A DNA stretch of 64,000 nucleotides from Paracoccaceae bacterium (GCA_014872875.1 WKFI01000022.1:1-64000), one strand, 5' to 3'. Shown: positions 36,425 to 45,526, numbered from the stretch's first letter. Notes: generated by a model not told the origin, from the sequence alone. Numbers and translations: made by a program.

Positions 36425-37747
36425 TCAGCGTTTGATCTGGAGCCTTTCTTTTCCAGTCAGGCTGCCCAGATCCGCGATCTGCGTGTTTTGGATGTCCAGC
36501 GACGAGAGATCCGGCAGGGTTTCCAGCGGGGACAGATCAGAGACCTGGGTGTCAGACAGGTTGAGACTGTCGAGTTCCGGCAGGTTGGTGAGAGGCGAGA
36601 GATCTGTCACTTGCGTACCGGAAAGGTCGAGGCTGTCCAACTCGGCCTTGTCACGCAGGGCGGACAGATCGCCTACGGCAGTCCCCGACAGGTTCAGCTT
36701 CGCGAGAGACGGGAGGTCGCCGAGCGGCGACAGGTCGTCGACAGGCGTGTTGTGCAGGTCCAGCCGGGACAGGTGTTTGAGCTGCGCGAGAGCCGCAAGG
36801 TCGGTGACCTGGGTGTCGTGCAGGTCAAGCCAGTCGAGCCGGGTCAACCCGGCTAGCGGCCCGATGTCCGAGACCGGGGTGCGGTCGACATCAAGCCAGG
36901 TCAGCGCGCTGAGACCGGCCAGGGGCGAAAGATCGCTGATCCGGGATTTGTCCAGATGCAGGCGGGTGAGCGAGGTGAGTTCGGCTAGTGCGGTAATGTC
37001 GGCGATCTGGCTGTCATAGGCGGCCAGTACCCGCAGTTCGGTCAACCGGGAAAGGGGGGTGATATCCGTGATCCGGGTGTGGTTCAAGCCCAGTTGGGTA
37101 AGGTTGGCTATGCCGGCAATCGGTGTCAGATCAGTGATCTGCGTATTGTTCAGGACCAGGTGCTGCAACCCTGTCAGGGCTGTGAGGGGCGACAGATCCG
37201 TGACTTTGGTGTCGCTGAGGTCGAGCGCGCGTAGGGTGCTGAGCCCGGACAGTGGGGTCAGGTCCTGAATGTCTGACCCGGCGAGGACCAGCCGCTCAAG
37301 CCCGGTCAGCTGTGCCAAAGGAGCGTAATCGACGTTGCGCGCCCGTTGCAGGGTCAGGGTTTTCAGATTGGGCAGGGATGCCAAAGCCCCGAGCCGGATG
37401 CCCTGGAGTTCGGGCGGGCCGTCAAGAACCTGCGTGTCCGGAAAGTTCTGCAGCATGCCCAGAAGCGTGAACTCTGCCCCGCTGAGATTGAGCGAAACGG
37501 TTTCAGGTGTTGCGCAGGCCCGGCCAATGCGGATGCCCTGCACACCGCGTTCGGTACATGCGGCAGGTGCTTTGGGCGCCGCGGTTTGCGTGGGCGCTTG
37601 CGGCGTGCTGTCCTGACTTAGCGGCTGTGAGGTGGGGGGGGAGGTCTGAGCTGTGGAAGGTGCGTCCCCGGACCGGACATAGGCGGTCAGAACAACGGCG
37701 ACCAGAAGGGCCATGACCGCCAAGACACTGATCAGCAGAATGCGCAT
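36425..37747 (-). CDS. Membrane-anchored leucine-rich-repeat protein
   Basis: 440 residues. An N-terminal membrane anchor (3-26), a Pro/Thr/Gln/Ser-rich linker (30-63), a short Cys-containing cap (CTERGVQGIRIGRAC), then about 14 tandem 22-residue leucine-rich repeats (about 120-430) of consensus L-x2-L-x2-L-x-L-x2-T-x-I-x-D-L-x-P-L-x2. This is the internalin-A-like repeat. The protein is predicted to stand in the periplasm or on the surface and bind another molecule. It has no LPxTG or other export tail. Partner unknown. Confidence 0.87.
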   Translation of the reverse strand: MRILLISVLAVMALLVAVVLTAYVRSGDAPSTAQTSPPTSQPLSQDSTPQAPTQTAAPKAPAACTERGVQGIRIGRACATPETVSLNLSGAEFTLLGMLQNFPDTQVLDGPPELQGIRLGALASLPNLKTLTLQRARNVDYAPLAQLTGLERLVLAGSDIQDLTPLSGLSTLRALDLSDTKVTDLSPLTALTGLQHLVLNNTQITDLTPIAGIANLTQLGLNHTRITDITPLSRLTELRVLAAYDSQIADITALAELTSLTRLHLDKSRISDLSPLAGLSALTWLDVDRTPVSDIGPLAGLTRLDWLDLHDTQVTDLAALAQLKHLSRLDLHNTPVDDLSPLGDLPSLAKLNLSGTAVGDLSALRDKAELDSLDLSGTQVTDLSPLTNLPELDSLNLSDTQVSDLSPLETLPDLSSLDIQNTQIADLGSLTGKERLQIKR

Positions 37748-37908
37748 TTCGTCGAATCCCTATCCCTCAAATACAGGGCCAGGGTATCGATGTGTTGCGT
37801 CCGAAATATGGCGACATTGGCAGCGTGGGCAAATCCGGCCCTCTTGCATCGCCACGGATCCTGCGGCAGAGCAGCGGCAGTACCAAAACACCTGCGAGAG
37901 TGATTATC

Positions 37909-38439
37909 ATGGATGCTTCCTCGACCTATCAGGACAGTCTGCCCGTAACTTCAGATGCGCTGCTGGAGCAGTTGCAAAGCTGGGGGTTGGAATACCGTTT
38001 GCACCAGCACGTGCCGCTGCGCACGGTTGAAGACAGCAAGGCGGTCGAGGATCAGTTCATAGTGCCGGGAGAAAATGCGCTCCGGGTAAAGAACCTGTAT
38101 CTGCGGGACAAGAAGAAGCGGAACTACCTGGTGACGCTGGAACAGAACCGCGAGATCGACCTGAAGGCGCTGGGCGCGCAACTGGGGGTGGGGAACCTGT
38201 CCTTCGGCTCGGCCGACCGGTTGCTGGAGAACCTTGGCATCAGGCCCGGTGCGGTCAGCCCGTTGGCGATGATCACCGGTGTGGAGAAGAATGTACGCTT
38301 TTTCATGGATGCGGCGGCGCGGGATGTGGATGTGATCTACATGCATCCGCTGGTGAATGACCGGACCGTGGCGATGGCGCGGAAGGATGTGATGGCGTTC
38401 TTCGAGCGCATCGGCTGCGATGTGACCTGGTTGGAATAA
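37909..38439 (+). CDS. YbaK/ProRS-associated aminoacyl-tRNA editing domain protein
   Basis: 176 residues. HQHVPLRTVEDSKAVEDQF, KNLYLRDKKKRNYLVTLEQNREIDL, LSFGSADRLLENLGIRPGAVSP and VNDRTVAMARKDVMAFF match the trans-editing YbaK/ProXp family (PrdX-like), which hydrolyses Ala-tRNA(Pro) or related mischarged tRNAs. The conserved Lys of the YKNLFL motif is present. ATG 37909 is preferred to upstream in-frame ATG 37792. Confidence 0.87.
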   Translation: MDASSTYQDSLPVTSDALLEQLQSWGLEYRLHQHVPLRTVEDSKAVEDQFIVPGENALRVKNLYLRDKKKRNYLVTLEQNREIDLKALGAQLGVGNLSFGSADRLLENLGIRPGAVSPLAMITGVEKNVRFFMDAAARDVDVIYMHPLVNDRTVAMARKDVMAFFERIGCDVTWLE

Positions 38440-38516
38440 GGGGCGCTGCCCCTCTGCGCCCAAGGGCGCATTCACCCCCGAGGTATTTTGAACCAGAAAG
38501 AAGCAGGGGCGCTGCC
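38440..38516. repeat. Interspersed REP-like element
   Basis: A 77-base element bounded by an 11-bp direct repeat GGGGCGCTGCC (38440-38450 and 38506-38516). It contains GGGGCGCTGCCCC, a CGCCC/GGGCG dyad, and a tail CCCCGAGGTATTTTGAACC followed by AGAAAGAAG. Similar short GC-rich modules ending in an AT-rich TATTTT..AGAAAGAAG block recur downstream of genes in many Rhodobacteraceae, to my knowledge. Only this copy is in the window. Confidence 0.55.
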
Positions 38517-38576
38517 GAGGCTCGACAGTGGCGTGCGGGGCGGCGATCATGGGGCCTGGTCGAAGGGAGGCTTGGC

Positions 38577-39329
38577 ATGGGTGAGGTGTCGAAGAAGGAT
38601 CTGCTGCGCAAGCTGTTGAAGGGGATCGAGACCGGGGATCCGGAGGCGGCGCGCGTGGTGAACGAGGCGCGTTACGTACAGCACAACCCGCAGACCCATG
38701 AGGGCAGCGAGGGGCTGGCGGTGCTGTTTGCGCGGCTGGCCAAGACCAATCCGAAAGTGCGGTTCATCCGGGTGTTCGAGGATGGCGACTATGCCTTTGC
38801 CCATAACGAATACGATTTTTCGAGCGTGCGTGCGGCGTTTGAAGTGTTTCGATTCGAAGACGGGCAGGCGGTGGAGCATTGGGACAATATCCAGCCCTTG
38901 CCGGGGCCGAACCCGTCGGGGCGCGGGATGTTGGACGGGATAACAGAGATCGCCGATCTGGATCGGACCGAAGAAAACCGGACGCGGGTGCGGGATTTTG
39001 TCGAGACTGTTCTGATCGGGCGGGAAATGGCGCGGCTGGATGAGTTTGTGGTTGCGGATCTGATCCAGCATGACCCGGACCTGCCGGACGGGGTGCAGGC
39101 TTTTGCAGCGGCCCTGGCGGATCCCGTGGCTCTGCGCCATGAGCGGTTGCACAAGGTGCTTGCCGAGGGGAATTTCGCGCTTGCCATGTGCGAAGGCTGG
39201 CGCGGTGGGGATCACACCAGCTTTTATCACCTGTTCCGGCTGGATCAGGGACGGATCGTCGAACATTGGGACACGGTTGAGACCATTGCGCCGCGGTCCG
39301 AGTGGAAAAACGACAACGGCAAGTTCTGA
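38577..39329 (+). CDS. Tandem SnoaL/NTF2-like domain protein
   Basis: 250 residues with two copies of a SnoaL-like alpha+beta-barrel unit. Unit 1 (about 5-115) has NEARYVQHNPQTHEGSEGL and FRFEDGQAVEHWDNIQPLP. Unit 2 (about 130-245) has VVADLIQHDPDLPDGVQAF and FRLDQGRIVEHWDTVETIAP. The paired HN/HD and EHWD motifs occupy equal places in both halves, so it arose by duplication. SnoaL-like proteins include polyketide cyclases and epoxide hydrolases; no function can be given. Confidence 0.85.
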   Translation: MGEVSKKDLLRKLLKGIETGDPEAARVVNEARYVQHNPQTHEGSEGLAVLFARLAKTNPKVRFIRVFEDGDYAFAHNEYDFSSVRAAFEVFRFEDGQAVEHWDNIQPLPGPNPSGRGMLDGITEIADLDRTEENRTRVRDFVETVLIGREMARLDEFVVADLIQHDPDLPDGVQAFAAALADPVALRHERLHKVLAEGNFALAMCEGWRGGDHTSFYHLFRLDQGRIVEHWDTVETIAPRSEWKNDNGKF

Positions 39330-39377
39330 TCCCGGAAATGTCCGGGCGAGGCGCAACGCTCCGCCCGGACGAGTTCG

Positions 39378-41201
39378 TTACTCTGCGGCTTCTGCGGCGG
39401 TCACGGCCTTGTCGCGGAGGCCGTCACGGTACAGCGCTTTCGCCAGAGCGATGCACATCAGGCCCATCACTATGGTGAAGGGCAGCGCACCGATGATCAT
39501 CGCGTTGCGCAGGGCGTCCATCGGGTTGTTTTCACCCGCGGCCAGCAACAGCGCGCCGATCACGGCAGTCAGGATCAGACCCCAGACGATCTTGTGCTTG
39601 TTGCCGATGTTCTGATCGCCGCCCGACATGATGGTGTTCATCACGAGAATGCCCGAGTCTGCAGAGGTGACCAGGAAGGTCATGATCAGCACAACGCACA
39701 TGATGGTGATGCCCGACAGCAGGCCGCCTTCGATCATGTTGCCCAGCGTCACGAACAGCTTGGCGGTGTTCGACGCGCCGATGATTGCGCCGTCAGCGCC
39801 GCCGGTCAGTTCCAGATCAATGGCGGTGCCGCCCAGGATGGTCATCCAGGCAAAGCAGACCAGGGCCGGGGCAATGACGCAGCCGATGATGAATTCGCGC
39901 ACGGTGCGGCCCTTGGAGATGCGGGCCAGGAACAGGCCGACAAAAGGCGAGAACGCAATCCACCAGGCCCAATAGAACGTGGTCCACCCGGCTTGCCAGC
40001 CAAACTGGCGTCCCTGTTCACCGGCGGCATAGGCCGCGGCCAGCGTTTCGGCGGGCAGGGCGGCGGCGTCGCCTTCCAGGCCCGAGACGAACCCGTCGAA
40101 CGAACCCCAGGCATTGGTCGCGCCACCGCGCAGGGCATCCGCGAACGGTGCGGCTTCGCTGGGCAGGGCCGCGGCAAAGTCAGCGGCCGATTGCGGGCCA
40201 TAGGCACCGAAGCTGAGAGACAGGAAGTGCAGGATGTAGTCCACCATCGCGGTGGCATAGGTGGTCATCGCAAACAGGAACGACCCGAATACGACGAAGG
40301 TCAGCAACAGGATGATCGACAGGACCAGGTTCAGGTTCGACAGGTACTTCACCCCACGCCCGACACCAGAGACCGCCGACAGGATCGACAAGCCCATGAT
40401 AACCAGCAGACCTGCGATCAGACCGACGGTGGCGGGTGCCGGCGCGTCGCCTGACATGTCCATCATCCATTCCATTCCAGTGATCGCATAGAGACCGTCG
40501 ATGAACTGTGACACGCCGTAACCGATGGTGACCGAGACCCCGAGGATGGTGGCGACAACGCCCAGCACGTCGACGACGTGTCCAAGGAACCCGTTCAGCA
40601 GACGACCAAACAGTGGGGTCAGCGCGGCGCGGATGGTCAACGGCATGTCACGGGTATAGGCGTAGTAAGCCAGCGACAGGCCGGTCACCACGTAGATGGC
40701 CCAGGCGTGAAATCCGTAATGCAGGAAAGTATAGCGGAAACCCGAAGTCAGGGCCTCTTCGGTATTGCCTGCAACGGCGCCCGCGACGACCTCAGGGTTC
40801 GAGCCCCAAAGACCCAACGGTTCGGCGGTCGCAAAGACCATCAGCCCGACCCCCAAGCCGGCACCGAACATCATCGAGAACCACGAGAAGTTGGAGAATT
40901 CTGGTTTTTCTCCGGGAGTCCCCATGATCCGTTTCCCGGTCTGCGGAAGGATGGCGACAACAAGGAGGAAGAAAGTGAAAAAGCCGACAATGATGATGTA
41001 GAAAGAGTTGAAACCTTCCAGCAGAGCCCAGTTCAGGCTGCCCAGAACACCGTTGGCATTTGCAGGCCAGACCAGCGCCCAAATGACCAGCGCGACCATG
41101 ATGCCTTTAGACAGAAGTGCGATTTCGAGACTGTGACCCTGGTAAAAGCCGGTGGCGGCTTTTCGGATCTCTAGTGCCGTGAATGGCGGTTTATGGGACA
41201 T
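39378..41201 (-). CDS. BCCT-family transporter (betaine/carnitine/choline type)
   Basis: 607 residues, 12 membrane helices. FGAGLGVGLMVFATAEPLG is the glycine-rich helix of BCCT carriers, and FYWAWWIAFSPFVGLFLARISKGRT is the aromatic-rich TM8 segment. Such carriers move quaternary ammonium or sulfonium compounds (betaine, choline, carnitine, DMSP) with Na+ or H+. The tail after the last helix is short. Substrate is not readable. Glycine betaine, the product of the tmpAB pathway, would be a natural one; DMSP is another in roseobacters. Confidence 0.92.
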   Translation of the reverse strand: MSHKPPFTALEIRKAATGFYQGHSLEIALLSKGIMVALVIWALVWPANANGVLGSLNWALLEGFNSFYIIIVGFFTFFLLVVAILPQTGKRIMGTPGEKPEFSNFSWFSMMFGAGLGVGLMVFATAEPLGLWGSNPEVVAGAVAGNTEEALTSGFRYTFLHYGFHAWAIYVVTGLSLAYYAYTRDMPLTIRAALTPLFGRLLNGFLGHVVDVLGVVATILGVSVTIGYGVSQFIDGLYAITGMEWMMDMSGDAPAPATVGLIAGLLVIMGLSILSAVSGVGRGVKYLSNLNLVLSIILLLTFVVFGSFLFAMTTYATAMVDYILHFLSLSFGAYGPQSAADFAAALPSEAAPFADALRGGATNAWGSFDGFVSGLEGDAAALPAETLAAAYAAGEQGRQFGWQAGWTTFYWAWWIAFSPFVGLFLARISKGRTVREFIIGCVIAPALVCFAWMTILGGTAIDLELTGGADGAIIGASNTAKLFVTLGNMIEGGLLSGITIMCVVLIMTFLVTSADSGILVMNTIMSGGDQNIGNKHKIVWGLILTAVIGALLLAAGENNPMDALRNAMIIGALPFTIVMGLMCIALAKALYRDGLRDKAVTAAEAAE

Positions 41202-41743
41202 GTGTTCCTCCCTCGATGCCCAAAATTTACTATTGATGAAGGGTTGGGCAGGGCGCGCGCTTGCCTAATCTCGAAGCATTTCACCGATTTTGCGACACCG
41301 CGCCAGTTGCTGAGGGCATTGTGTCGGGACCCAAGCAGAAGAGTACGGACGTTCGAAAGCGAGCCCCCCGGTCAAAAGATGGCGGTGTCGTTGGGCGCTG
41401 GTGGACCGCCTCGCCGGGATGTTGGTGTGGGGGATCTTGAGTGCGCGCCGCATCGCAATGGGGCTTGTTCACTGCGCTGCAGACCGGGTGCCGTTGGGCG
41501 ATCGATTTCCACCATCGGCGAGCTTCGAGGTGAACGGATGGTTATTTTGGAGATATCGCCAAGGGAAAAGCAGGAGACCGATGCATCGTGCAGGAATGCG
41601 TCGCGAAAAACCTGTTGCATCGCGGGCGGTGACCCACGTGCGCTGCGATCACGTGTCGGCGGTTCGAAGGGCAGTGTAATCAGGACTGCTCACCCCCGCA
41701 GGTTCGGGCGGGGATGATTTTTGCTTTGGGTCTCGGCGCGTAG
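41202..41743. other. Gene-poor region with a GC hairpin
   Basis: 542 bases between the BCCT and azoR genes. Several short frames exist on the plus strand, but none has a ribosome site together with a credible protein. CCCCGC / GCGGGG (41694-41699 / 41708-41713), followed by ATGATTTTTG, resembles a terminator on the plus strand. The BCCT promoter must lie at the left end. Confidence 0.45.
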
Positions 41744-42328
41744 TCAGGCGGCCAATTCGGTGACAGCGGCACTGGCTTTGTTGAGCGCTTCTTCGGGGTT
41801 GATCGCCATGCCTTCGGCAGCGACGAATTCAACTTCGGTAATGCCGATGAAGCCCAGAACATGGCGCAGATAGTTCGAGGCGAAATCGACCGGGGACCCC
41901 ATGGGAACACCACCCGAGGCATAGGCAACGATGGCGCGTTTGCCGTTCAACAGGCCTTCGGGGCCGTTTTCGGTGTATTGGAAGGTGCGACCCACGCGGG
42001 CGACCTGATCGACCCAGGCCTTGAGACTGGCGGGCATCGAGAAATTATAGACCGGCAACCCGATCACGATGACATCGGCGGCTTCCAGCTCGTCCACCAG
42101 AACGTCCGACAGGGCCAATGCCTGTTTCTGTGCTTCGGTGCGCGCGTCCGCCGGGGTATTGGTCGCGCCGACCCAGGTTTCGGTCAGCAGTGGCAGAGTG
42201 TCTTCGCCGACATCGCGACGGATGACACGGAACGGGGCCAGATGCTCGACGATCTGAGCGGAAACCTTGCGCGATGCGGAATCGGCCAAACGTGCGGAGC
42301 TGTCGATATGGAGAACTGTTTTGGACAT
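41744..42328 (-). CDS. azoR: FMN-dependent NADH-azoreductase
   Basis: 194 residues. VLHIDSSARLADSASRKVS binds the FMN phosphate, then VIGLPVYNFSMPASLKAWVDQVARVGRTFQYTENGP is the AzoR signature, with VAYASGGVP after it. It reduces quinones and azo compounds by two-electron transfer. ATG 42328 fits the family; the ATG at 42391 adds an unrelated tail. It is divergent from a LysR gene. Confidence 0.92.
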   Translation of the reverse strand: MSKTVLHIDSSARLADSASRKVSAQIVEHLAPFRVIRRDVGEDTLPLLTETWVGATNTPADARTEAQKQALALSDVLVDELEAADVIVIGLPVYNFSMPASLKAWVDQVARVGRTFQYTENGPEGLLNGKRAIVAYASGGVPMGSPVDFASNYLRHVLGFIGITEVEFVAAEGMAINPEEALNKASAAVTELAA

Positions 42329-42453
42329 GATCTTGAAACCTGTTTTGTCTGGTGCTGCGGTGTATAGGTGGGGTATTGCAAAAATGAACACAACGCGATA
42401 ATTTGAACATAAATTGTGAATTTTCGCACATTAGAGCTTTGAAGGATCTGGTC

Positions 42454-43332
42454 ATGGACAATTGGGACGAGGTGCGCACGGCCTTTCAGGTCGCCCGGAT
42501 GGGGACGGTCAGCGGGGCAGCGGATGTTCTGGGCGTGCACCATGCCACCGTGATCCGGCATATCGACGCTTTGGAAGGGCGGTTGGGTGTCAAGCTGTTC
42601 CAACGTCATGCCCGGGGGTATACGCCGACCGAAGCAGGGCAGGACCTTTTGCGGGTGGCGCAGGCTACAGATGATCAGTTCAACCAGCTGGTTGGGCGGC
42701 TCAAGGGGCAGGGCGATGACGTGTCGGGGGAGCTGGTCATCACCTCACTGGCCTCGGTGGCGCCCTTGATTGCGCCAGTATTGGCAGATTTCCAGAAACT
42801 GCACCCGGGCCTGTTGATCCGGTATCTGACCGGGGATCGGGTATTTCGGTTGGAATATGGCGAGGCCCATGTGGCGATCCGGGCAGGTAGAGCGCCGGAT
42901 CAGCCAGACAACGTGGTGCAACCCTTTATCGAACAGAAAGTCGGGCTTTATGCCAGTCAGGACTATGTTGACCGCCACGGGCTACCTGAACGCACCGAGG
43001 AATTTCCCAATCACCTGTTTGTCGGCAATGATGACGAAAACAGCCGGGCACCATTTTCACGCTGGTTGCGAGAGTACACCACAGCAGAATCGATCGCGTT
43101 TCGCTGCACCAACAATTTCACGATGCAGGAGGCCGTATTGGCCGGGGCGGGAATAGGCTTCCTGTCGGAATGGGAGGCGACTCGTCATCCCGGCCTTATC
43201 AAGGTGATGGACCCATTGCCTGAATGGAGCGGCACCCTGTGGTTGGTGACCCATGTGGACCTGCATCGAACGACCAAGGTGCAGGCGTTCCTCAAGTTTC
43301 TGAAAAAACGGGCCAAGGAGTGGTCCTTTTGA
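42454..43332 (+). CDS. LysR-family regulator
   Basis: 292 residues. Helix-turn-helix WDEVRTAFQVARMGTVSGAA, GVHHATVIRHIDALEGRLG, then KLFQRHARGYTPTEAG. The effector domain is of the AaeR/CrgA-like type. It is divergent from azoR (125 bp shared), so control of azoR by this regulator is likely. Start 42454 has GAAGGA; it overlaps the EamA gene downstream by 4 bases. Confidence 0.88.
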   Translation: MDNWDEVRTAFQVARMGTVSGAADVLGVHHATVIRHIDALEGRLGVKLFQRHARGYTPTEAGQDLLRVAQATDDQFNQLVGRLKGQGDDVSGELVITSLASVAPLIAPVLADFQKLHPGLLIRYLTGDRVFRLEYGEAHVAIRAGRAPDQPDNVVQPFIEQKVGLYASQDYVDRHGLPERTEEFPNHLFVGNDDENSRAPFSRWLREYTTAESIAFRCTNNFTMQEAVLAGAGIGFLSEWEATRHPGLIKVMDPLPEWSGTLWLVTHVDLHRTTKVQAFLKFLKKRAKEWSF

Positions 43333-44237
43333 CCCCGGCCCTGCGCGGGCATCTGGCGATGCTCATGTTTTCAGCCTTGGTGGCGGGGTCGTTTTCGCTG
43401 GGCTCGATGGTGGCAAACGAGATAGCGCCTGCCGCCTTGAATGCGGCGCGGTTCGGAATAGCCGCGCTGGTGATTGGGGTGGTTGCATTGGCAACCCACG
43501 GTCTGAAGCGCCGCGACTTTGATGCACCATGGCGGTTTCTGGTGTTGGGCGGGCTGTTCTCTGCCTATTTCGTGCTGATGTTCTATGGCTTGAAGACGGC
43601 GGAACCGGTCAGTGCAGCGGCGGTCTTCACGCTGACTCCCGTCATGAGCGGTATCGTGGGGTGGCTTCTCCTCCGGCAGGTGACAACGCCTCGAATGGCT
43701 TTGGCGCTGGCCATTGGGGCGACCGGGGCGCTTTGGGTTATCTTTCGCGCTGATTGGTCCGCCTTCCGTGCCTTCGAGATCGGCCAGGGTGAGATCATAT
43801 ACTTCTGGGGGTGCATAATGCATGCGATCTATACCCCTATGGTGCGCAAGCTGAACCGTGGCGAGCCAGCCGTGGTGTTTACCTTTGGCGTATTGGTCGC
43901 AGGGGGCGTTCTGCTTCTGGTGTTTGGATGGAGTGATATCCGGGCGACCGATTGGAGCAGTTTGCCCCTGATTGTGTGGATCGGGCTGTTGTACTTGGCC
44001 ATCTTCGCCAGCGCCGCATCATTTGTGCTGTTGCAATACGCGACCTTGCATCTGCCTTCGGCCAAGGTGATGGCATATACCTACCTGACACCCAGCTGGG
44101 TGATCCTTTGGGAAATCGCTTTGGGGCGTCCCGCACCGACCGGGTTGGTTCTGGGCGGGATCGCCCTGACCGTCATTGCTTTGATACTTCTGCTGGAAGA
44201 GGATGGGCGACGGCCGCAAGTAGCCCAGAGCAACTGA
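43329..44237 (+). CDS. EamA/DMT-family transporter
   Basis: About 302 residues, 10 membrane helices in two EamA repeats. The second half carries WGCIMHAIYTPMVRKLNRG and LQYATLHLPSAKVMAYTYLTPS, typical of drug/metabolite exporters. The likely start is a TTG at 43329, because AAGGAG lies eight bases before it and it overlaps the LysR stop (TTGA); GTG 43320 is the alternative. LysR-linked, so it may export the compound that azoR treats. Confidence 0.83.
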   Translation: MTPALRGHLAMLMFSALVAGSFSLGSMVANEIAPAALNAARFGIAALVIGVVALATHGLKRRDFDAPWRFLVLGGLFSAYFVLMFYGLKTAEPVSAAAVFTLTPVMSGIVGWLLLRQVTTPRMALALAIGATGALWVIFRADWSAFRAFEIGQGEIIYFWGCIMHAIYTPMVRKLNRGEPAVVFTFGVLVAGGVLLLVFGWSDIRATDWSSLPLIVWIGLLYLAIFASAASFVLLQYATLHLPSAKVMAYTYLTPSWVILWEIALGRPAPTGLVLGGIALTVIALILLLEEDGRRPQVAQSN

Positions 44238-44354
44238 CGCTGCAGATCAAGGCAAGCAGGTTTCGGGTTCCTCGGGTTGATTTGAGTCAACGCGGGATGC
44301 GCAAGGGCAGATATCCTGATGCCTGCATATGGCGAAGATCGGAGGGAGGAACCC

Positions 44355-44768
44355 ATGTTTTCACATATCATGGTGCCGGTAGATCTGCACATGACCGAAC
44401 CAGTATCCAAAGCGCTGGACGTGGCGGTCGATATGGCACGTACTTACGGAGCGCGGGTGACCCTGGTGAATGTAACCGGGGACATGGTCACAGCCGCTCC
44501 CCACGGCGAAGCCCAGGCCGCAGACGCGCTGGGTCAGGTTGCAGAACGCCTCGCGGACAAAGCTGGAATCGCGGTGCACACCAAGGTGGTGTTTTCCCAT
44601 GACGTGCCGGCCGAGGTGAACGCCATCCTGCGTGAGACGGCCGAGACCTTGGGCGCCGATCTGGTTGTCGTCGGAAGCCATGCGCCACGCTTTATGGATT
44701 ATCTGTTCTCATCCCACGCTGGCAGCTTGGCCAGTCACTCAAGCGTGTCCGTTTTTGTCGTCCGCTAA
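44355..44768 (+). CDS. Universal stress protein (UspA family)
   Basis: 137 residues. FSHIMVPVDLHMTEPVSKALDVA and a late LGADLVVVGSHAPRFMDYLF followed by GSLASHSSVSVFVV. The ATP-binding loop G-2x-G-9x-G-S/T is modified (GSHAPRF.. in place of GxHGxxG), so nucleotide binding may be altered. GGAGGA precedes the ATG. Its 3' end overlaps the 3' end of the ArsR gene on the other strand by 30 bases. Confidence 0.87.
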   Translation: MFSHIMVPVDLHMTEPVSKALDVAVDMARTYGARVTLVNVTGDMVTAAPHGEAQAADALGQVAERLADKAGIAVHTKVVFSHDVPAEVNAILRETAETLGADLVVVGSHAPRFMDYLFSSHAGSLASHSSVSVFVVR

Positions 44769-45107
44769 ATCCGGCTCGGGGCTTGTCTGGGCCAGTTCGG
44801 TCTCGAGAAACCGTTCAAAGGCGTCCAGGTTGACCGGTTCGAACTGACCAAAACCCTGCATCCAGACACTGGCGCCGCGCATGGCGTCGGGTTGCAATTT
44901 GCACCATTTCACCCGGCCGCGTTTTTCCTGCGCAATAAGACCTGCACGGGTCAGTATCGTCAGGTGCTTGGAGATGGCCGCCAGCGACATCTCGAACGGT
45001 TCCGCCACATCGGTCACCGCCATGTCGTCTTCCAGAAGCATGGTCAGGATGGTGCGGCGGGTCGGGTCGGCCAGGGCGGCAAAGACGGTGTCGAGTTCGC
45101 TGGACAT
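44739..45107 (-). CDS. ArsR-family regulator
   Basis: 122 residues. FAALADPTRRTILTMLLEDDMAV, SLAAISKHLTILTRAGLI (recognition helix), and KRGRVKWCKLQPDAM as the wing. It lacks the metal-binding Cys pair ELCVCDL, so it belongs to the SoxR/BigR/SdpR-like branch rather than metal sensors. It begins on the last base of the NUDIX stop (TGATG), so the two are coupled. Confidence 0.87.
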   Translation of the reverse strand: MSSELDTVFAALADPTRRTILTMLLEDDMAVTDVAEPFEMSLAAISKHLTILTRAGLIAQEKRGRVKWCKLQPDAMRGASVWMQGFGQFEPVNLDAFERFLETELAQTSPEPDLADDKNGHA

Positions 45108-45526
45108 CACCTGAGAGTAGTGGTGTCCGCGCCGGAAGAAAAGCGGGCAAGTCGGCGGAACAGCTCGCCATACTCCGGCAGAGCCAGATCGGCCAGGTCT
45201 GCTGCATCGCCGAAATGGAACCAGCGCAGTTCTGCATGTTCGTTGTTTCGGATCTCGGGCGAGCCCAGCCAACGGTCAACAACGAAGAAGTGGTAACACA
45301 CACTGCTGGCCGGTTTGTCGATCGTCGCGAAATAGCGCTGGGCTGTGGGTGTCACGCCGATTTCTTCCTGCAACTCGCGCCTGAGCGCCGCGTGCAGGTC
45401 TTCTTCGGGCTCGGCCAACCCCCCCAATACGTCCCAAAGTCCGGCCCGGTGTCGCCGCAGCGCAGTCCGCCTGCCCAAAAGCAGGCGTCCGTCTTCGACA
45501 ATCAAGGCACAAGCATAATCGGACAT
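45107..45526 (-). CDS. NUDIX hydrolase
   Basis: 139 residues. A full Nudix box GLAEPEEDLHAALRRELQEE-IGV matches G-x5-E-x7-R-E-x2-E-E-x-G-U, binding Mg2+ for hydrolysis of a nucleoside diphosphate linked to another moiety. The rest does not fix the substrate. First of a two-gene unit with the ArsR gene. Confidence 0.9.
   Translation of the reverse strand: MSDYACALIVEDGRLLLGRRTALRRHRAGLWDVLGGLAEPEEDLHAALRRELQEEIGVTPTAQRYFATIDKPASSVCYHFFVVDRWLGSPEIRNNEHAELRWFHFGDAADLADLALPEYGELFRRLARFSSGADTTTLR

Noticed and set aside
41202-41743. Short plus-strand frames between the BCCT and azoR genes
   Set aside because: None combines a ribosome site with a plausible protein; kept only as a gene-poor region.
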